From Clostridiaceae bacterium (GTDB lineage Bacteria > Bacillota > Clostridia > Oscillospirales > Acutalibacteraceae), in the NCBI GenBank assembly GCA_016295895.1, contig JAEDKI010000013.1, forward strand, positions 1 through 19,699: a DNA stretch of 19,699 bases, written 5' to 3'. Shown piece after piece: positions 16,707-19,699 of the stretch. Position 1 is the stretch's first letter; each line of letters opens with the position of its first letter. Below the pieces are notes generated by a model. That model made no database searches. It was not told the DNA's origin and was given only the letters and a program-made list of their open reading frames with translations. Position numbers and translations under genes: made by a program.

Positions 16707-17114
16707 TCAGGGTAATTTAACAAAAACGGTCATCATTTCGCCGATATAGGTTATTTCGGCATAATAGCCTTGCTCGTCATAGGCGCAGAAATAGCCCTCG
16801 TCCTCAATTGCGTTTTGGTCAAAACCGGTTTTTTTGACTTCCTTGATATATTTTTCATATTCTTTCTGTGAGCATTTAACGGTCAGAATATACCTCATGC
16901 CGTCGTCATATTTTTCGCTCGGCTCGTTTTCAAATTTGAAAGCAGGCAAACGGTCTTTAAAATCATTGTGCATTTTTGTCTGAGCGGCGGTGGTTGAAGC
17001 AGTCGGAGCGGCTGTATTGACAGAGCCGCCGTTCTCCGTCTTTTTGATACTGCATGAACATGCTGTCAGCAAAATAAACGCACATACGGCAAGAACCGAT
17101 ATTATTCTTTTCAT
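16707..17114 (-). CDS. Small predicted lipoprotein of unknown function
   Basis: 135 residues. The N-terminus is a lipoprotein signal: MKR, a hydrophobic core, then lipobox LTAC with Cys19 as the probable lipidated residue. A Thr/Ala/Ser-rich linker (about 31-46) leads to a small domain (about 50-135) with many charged and aromatic residues, including YDDGMRYILTVKCSQKEY and a Tyr-rich C-terminal strand segment. I do not recognise the domain and see no catalytic motif. GAGGGG (17126-17131) lies about 11 bases before ATG. It has its own promoter and a hairpin terminator, so it is a single-gene unit, convergent with spoIVA and divergent from the permease. It should sit on the outer face of the membrane. 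Confidence 0.8.
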   Translation of the reverse strand: MKRIISVLAVCAFILLTACSCSIKKTENGGSVNTAAPTASTTAAQTKMHNDFKDRLPAFKFENEPSEKYDDGMRYILTVKCSQKEYEKYIKEVKKTGFDQNAIEDEGYFCAYDEQGYYAEITYIGEMMTVFVKLP

Positions 17115-17150
17115 TTCGTAAAAATCCCCTCGAATTTTTGATTAAATTTG

Positions 17151-17179
17151 ATTATAACATAAATTTTTGTCAAAGGCAA
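17151..17179 (-). promoter_or_regulatory. Sigma-A promoter for the lipoprotein gene
   Basis: On the minus strand, TTGCCT (17174-17179) and a perfect TATAAT (17151-17156) have a 17-base spacer. Transcription would start near 17144, leaving a leader of about 30 bases. A TTGACA that lies inside the spacer is only 11 bases from the -10 and is too close to be used with it. Confidence 0.65.
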
Positions 17180-17235
17180 GTAGTCATTTATAATTATTTG
17201 TCGGAAAAATAATTCATCAAATCGTCTAAATTTTA

Positions 17236-17264
17236 TTGACATAAGCGAATTAATATTGTATAAT
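17236..17264 (+). promoter_or_regulatory. Perfect consensus sigma-A promoter upstream of the permease
   Basis: TTGACA (17236-17241), 17 bases, TATAAT (17259-17264): both boxes and the spacer are exact. Start of transcription would be near 17271, about 105 bases before the permease ATG. A promoter this strong is unusual for a single permease and makes sense if output is cut down by the terminator just downstream. Confidence 0.85.
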
Positions 17265-17289
17265 ATCGTTGTTAGAGAAATCCCGAACG

Positions 17290-17331
17290 CCGCAGATTAA
17301 TTTATTTCATAAATCTGCGGTTTTTGTTTTT
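17290..17331 (+). terminator. Intrinsic terminator in the permease leader (possible attenuator or small-RNA end)
   Basis: CCGCAGATT (17290-17298) pairs perfectly with AATCTGCGG (17312-17320). It is followed by TTTTTGTTTTT (17321-17331) on the plus strand only; the minus-strand flank has no T-run. It lies about 20-60 nt after the predicted transcription start and 45 nt before the permease ATG. Flanking CCCGAA (17282-17287) and TTCGGG (17344-17349) could pair to close an outer stem around it. No anti-terminator arm that would compete with the hairpin is visible. Confidence 0.8.
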
Positions 17332-17375
17332 GTGCAAAAAAACTTCGGGCAATAAAGGAAAGGTGAAATAAAAAA

Positions 17376-18737
17376 ATGTCAACTGAATTAAAGAAAAAAT
17401 ACGGACTGCTGACAGCCGTTTGCATGGTTGTCGGAATTGTTGTGGGCAGCGGAGTTTTTTTCAAGGCGGAAGCTGTTCTGAAACATACGGGCGGCAACCT
17501 GAAGCTCGGAATTCTTGCGTGGATAATTGGCGGATTTATTATGATTATCTGTGCCTACACTTTTTCGATTCTTGCAACGAAATACGAAAAGGTCAACGGC
17601 GTTGTTGACTACGCCGAAGCTGCCGTCGGAGAAAAATACGCCTTTTCCGTCGGCTGGTTTATGACGACTATTTATTATCCGACCCTTACCATGGCTCTTG
17701 CCTGGCTCTCGGCAAGATACACGCTCGTTGTTATATTTGGCTCGGATGCCGATATTTCGGGCGGTCTTTGCCTCGCTCTTTCCGCTTTCTATCTCATCGG
17801 AAGTTATGCGCTGAACACTCTTTCACCGATTCTTGCAGGCAAATTTCAGGTTTCGTCAACTTTTATAAAGCTCGTTCCCCTGCTCCTCATGGGCATTGCC
17901 GGAACGATTTACGGATTAACAAAGGGACACACGGTTGAGAATTTCACAACCGTTGTGACGGATATTCCGACCGGTACGGCGATATTCAAAGCGGTCTGCG
18001 CCACGGCATTTGCCTATGAAGGCTGGATAATCGCAACCTCAATCAATGCGGAGCTTAAGGATTCAAAAAAGAATCTGCCGAAAGCTCTTGTTCTCGGCTC
18101 ATTTATCATTGTTGCAATTTATGTTCTTTATTATATCGGTCTTTCGGGCGCAATACCCAACGAAGAAATGATGGCAGGCGGTCAGGCAGGCGCAAAGAAT
18201 GCCTTTGCCGCCGTATTCGGAAAAGCCGCAGGAACGGGCATTTTCGTTTTTGTTATTATTTCCTGTCTCGGAACGCTCAACGGACTTATGCTCGGCTGTT
18301 CAAGAGGACTTTACTCAATCGCAAGCAGAGGCAGAGGACCCTCGCCGAAAGTGTTCAGCCAGATTGATAAGAACACCAATATGCCCGCCAATTCCTCGGT
18401 TATCGGTCTGCTTCTCTGCGGCGCATGGCTGCTTTTCTTCTACTGCGCTCAGCTCAGCAATTTTTCGGAAAAGCTCGGAATGTTTGCCTTTGACCCGACT
18501 GAGCTTCCCATTGTCACGATTTATCCGTTTTACATACCCATATTCATTAAAATGATGTTTAACAAGGATTTCAAAGGCGTGAAACGCTTTGTTGCGCCCG
18601 TTCTTGCGATTGCGGGCAGTCTGTTTATGGTTGTTGCCGCCGTTGAAGCTCACGGAAGATTCATTCCGGGTTATCTCATTGTATTTGCGGTGATAATGCT
18701 GCTTGGAATCCCGTTTATGAAGAAGCAGAAAATCTGA
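17376..18737 (+). CDS. APC-superfamily amino-acid permease
   Basis: A 453-residue membrane transporter with about 12 hydrophobic segments. The helix-1 signature GIVVGSGVFF (20-29) is the unwound substrate-binding segment of the amino acid-polyamine-organocation family. The segment GWIIATSINAELKDSKKNLPKAL (about 213-235) matches the conserved family stretch after helix 6, and CSRGLYSIASRGRGPSPKVF is the typical cytoplasmic loop after helix 8. The overall pattern is closest to exchangers and permeases of the SteT/LAT-like type, but the substrate cannot be assigned. An AAAGGAAAGGTG purine stretch (17354-17365) precedes ATG. It is a single-gene unit with its own promoter, leader terminator and downstream bidirectional terminator. 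Control by attenuation is inferred from the leader only. Confidence 0.9.
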   Translation: MSTELKKKYGLLTAVCMVVGIVVGSGVFFKAEAVLKHTGGNLKLGILAWIIGGFIMIICAYTFSILATKYEKVNGVVDYAEAAVGEKYAFSVGWFMTTIYYPTLTMALAWLSARYTLVVIFGSDADISGGLCLALSAFYLIGSYALNTLSPILAGKFQVSSTFIKLVPLLLMGIAGTIYGLTKGHTVENFTTVVTDIPTGTAIFKAVCATAFAYEGWIIATSINAELKDSKKNLPKALVLGSFIIVAIYVLYYIGLSGAIPNEEMMAGGQAGAKNAFAAVFGKAAGTGIFVFVIISCLGTLNGLMLGCSRGLYSIASRGRGPSPKVFSQIDKNTNMPANSSVIGLLLCGAWLLFFYCAQLSNFSEKLGMFAFDPTELPIVTIYPFYIPIFIKMMFNKDFKGVKRFVAPVLAIAGSLFMVVAAVEAHGRFIPGYLIVFAVIMLLGIPFMKKQKI

Positions 18738-18742
18738 ATAAC

Positions 18743-18781
18743 AAAAAAGCGGTGCAGTCACACAAAACTGCACCGCTTTTC
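18743..18781. terminator. Bidirectional intrinsic terminator between permease and trxB
   Basis: A perfect 14-bp inverted repeat, AAAAGCGGTGCAGT (18745-18758) and ACTGCACCGCTTTT (18767-18780), with an 8-base loop. The A/T ends supply a T-run in both directions, so it can end both the plus-strand permease and the minus-strand trxB transcripts, whose stop codons flank it closely. Confidence 0.92.
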
Positions 18782-18785
18782 GCTG

Positions 18786-19699
18786 TCATTTATCATTGAG
18801 ATATTCCTCTGCAAAATGAACCGCAACTGCGCCGTCGGCTGCGGCTGTCACTATCTGCCTGAGCGGCTTTGTTCGGACATCGCCGACAGCATAAACGCCG
18901 TCAATTCCGGTCTTTGTTGACTCGTCGGCAACGATATAGCCGTTTTTGTCAAGCGCAACAACGCCCTGCAAAAAATCCGTTGCAGGCTTTCTGCCGATGC
19001 TTACAAAAACTCCGTCACATTCGATTTCGCTCACCTTTTCGCTCTGCGTGCTTATCAGCTTTAAACCCGTAACCCTGCCGTCCGTTATAAAATCCTCAAC
19101 CGTGCTGTTCCAAAGAATCTCAATATTATCGGCGTTTTTCAAGGCTTCTTCAAAGATTTTTTCGGCTCTGAGCGAATCCCTGCGGTGAATCAGATAAACC
19201 TTTTTCGCAAGGCGTGAAAGATAAAGAGCGTCCGAAACCGCCGAATTTCCGCCGCCGATAACGGCAACGGTTTTATCCTTATAAAATCTGCCGTCGCAAT
19301 GGGCGCAGTAATGCACTCCCCTGCCGACAAGCTCGCTTTCGCCATTTACGCCGAGTTCACGGGGATTTGCACCTGTTGAGATAACAACGGTTTTCCCGAA
19401 AAATTCTCCGCCGACGGTTCTGACCTTTTTTATCTTCCCGGAAAAATCAACCTCTGTAACCTCGTCATATTCCGTTTTTGCGCCATATTTTTCGGCGGCA
19501 TTCTGCATTTTCATGCCGAGGGTGAAGCCGTCAACGCCCTCATCGAAGCCGGGATAATTCTCGATTTCGCCCGTCAGAGCCATCTGACCGCCTGCCGACA
19601 TTCTTTCAATCAGAAGCGTATCAAAACCCGCTCTTGCGGCATATAATGCGGCTGTGTACCCTGCGGGGCCTCCGCCGAGAATGAGCATATCATAAATGT
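18786..19699 (-). CDS. trxB: Thioredoxin reductase (N-terminus cut by the window edge)
   Basis: FAD- and NADPH-dependent flavoenzyme that reduces thioredoxin. From the first in-window Met (19686-19688), motifs are the FAD-binding LGGGPAGYTAA, the redox centre CAHC (128-131; C-A-T-C is commoner), the NADPH-binding GGGNSA (145-150), HRRDSLRA (168-175, typical for NADPH), and a C-terminal FAD region with YAVGDV. That Met is probably not the start: the frame stays open to the window end, where the preceding codons read Ile-Tyr-Asp, matching the usual YDxxIIGGGPAG beginning of the family. A few residues and the true start therefore lie beyond base 19699. Length so far (over 303 residues) is close to complete. 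It converges on the permease across a shared terminator. AhpF-type or ferredoxin-NADP reductases are less likely given the CxxC placement. Confidence 0.94.
   Translation of the reverse strand, partial: IYDMLILGGGPAGYTAALYAARAGFDTLLIERMSAGGQMALTGEIENYPGFDEGVDGFTLGMKMQNAAEKYGAKTEYDEVTEVDFSGKIKKVRTVGGEFFGKTVVISTGANPRELGVNGESELVGRGVHYCAHCDGRFYKDKTVAVIGGGNSAVSDALYLSRLAKKVYLIHRRDSLRAEKIFEEALKNADNIEILWNSTVEDFITDGRVTGLKLISTQSEKVSEIECDGVFVSIGRKPATDFLQGVVALDKNGYIVADESTKTGIDGVYAVGDVRTKPLRQIVTAAADGAVAVHFAEEYLNDK

Noticed and set aside
16172..16723. A 183-codon minus-strand frame opposite the spoIVA 3' end
   Set aside because: It crosses the terminator hairpin and lies antisense to a conserved gene; the real minus-strand gene (lipoprotein) starts at 17114 in another frame.
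17282..17349. CCCGAA/TTCGGG pair considered as an anti-terminator arm of a riboswitch
   Set aside because: The two segments enclose the terminator hairpin rather than overlap an arm of it, so they cannot switch it by simple competition.
1..19699. CRISPR arrays, tRNA or rRNA genes, IS ends, toxin-antitoxin or defence genes
   Set aside because: No regularly spaced repeats, cloverleaf sequences, transposase frames or defence-type domains were seen on either strand.

Overview
The window is chromosomal DNA from an endospore-forming, Gram-positive Clostridia-type bacterium. The evidence is SpoIVA (a spore-coat ATPase), an FtsH/HPRT/TilS block and a GdpP/L9/DnaB block in Firmicutes order, an RNase J, strong AGGAG-type ribosome sites and moderate GC with AT-rich, consensus sigma-A promoters. 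The overall character (secreted lipase, small lipoprotein, amino-acid permease) fits a gut Oscillospirales/Ruminococcaceae-like organism, but that placement is inference. There is no phage, IS element, CRISPR array, tRNA or rRNA, and nothing looks recently acquired.

Layout. (1) Bases 90-9571, minus strand: a compact seven-gene array reading rnj - gdpP - rplI - dnaB - tilS - hpt - ftsH. Gaps run from 0 to 45 bp, with one overlap. The only evident promoter is a consensus sigma-A promoter at 9758-9786, followed by a leader of about 180 nt rich in hairpins. It would couple RNA decay, c-di-AMP hydrolysis, a ribosomal protein, the replicative helicase, tRNA-Ile lysidine formation, purine salvage and membrane proteolysis in one transcript. 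(2) 9818-12130, minus strand: a three-part sugar-nucleotide protein (nucleotidyltransferase, hexapeptide repeats, and a phosphomannomutase-like region whose catalytic motifs have decayed). (3) 12262-15014, plus strand: rnhA, a YhhN-family lysoplasmalogenase-like membrane protein and a secreted LCAT-like lipase, probably one operon, closed by a terminator at 15029-15067. (4) 15143-16621, plus strand: spoIVA behind a probable sigma-E promoter. (5) 16707-17114, minus strand: a small lipoprotein. (6) 17376-18737, plus strand: an APC-family amino-acid permease whose perfect promoter is followed almost at once by an intrinsic terminator. (7) 18786-19699, minus strand: thioredoxin reductase, cut by the window edge at its N-terminus.

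Most of the window is well-known core biology. The points worth a second look are mainly regulatory: the structured rnj leader and the promoter-plus-terminator unit before the permease. Others are the degenerate phosphomannomutase region, the lysoplasmalogenase-lipase pair, and a strong shortage of the tetramers GATC and GGCC. I did not find a clearly new multi-gene system.
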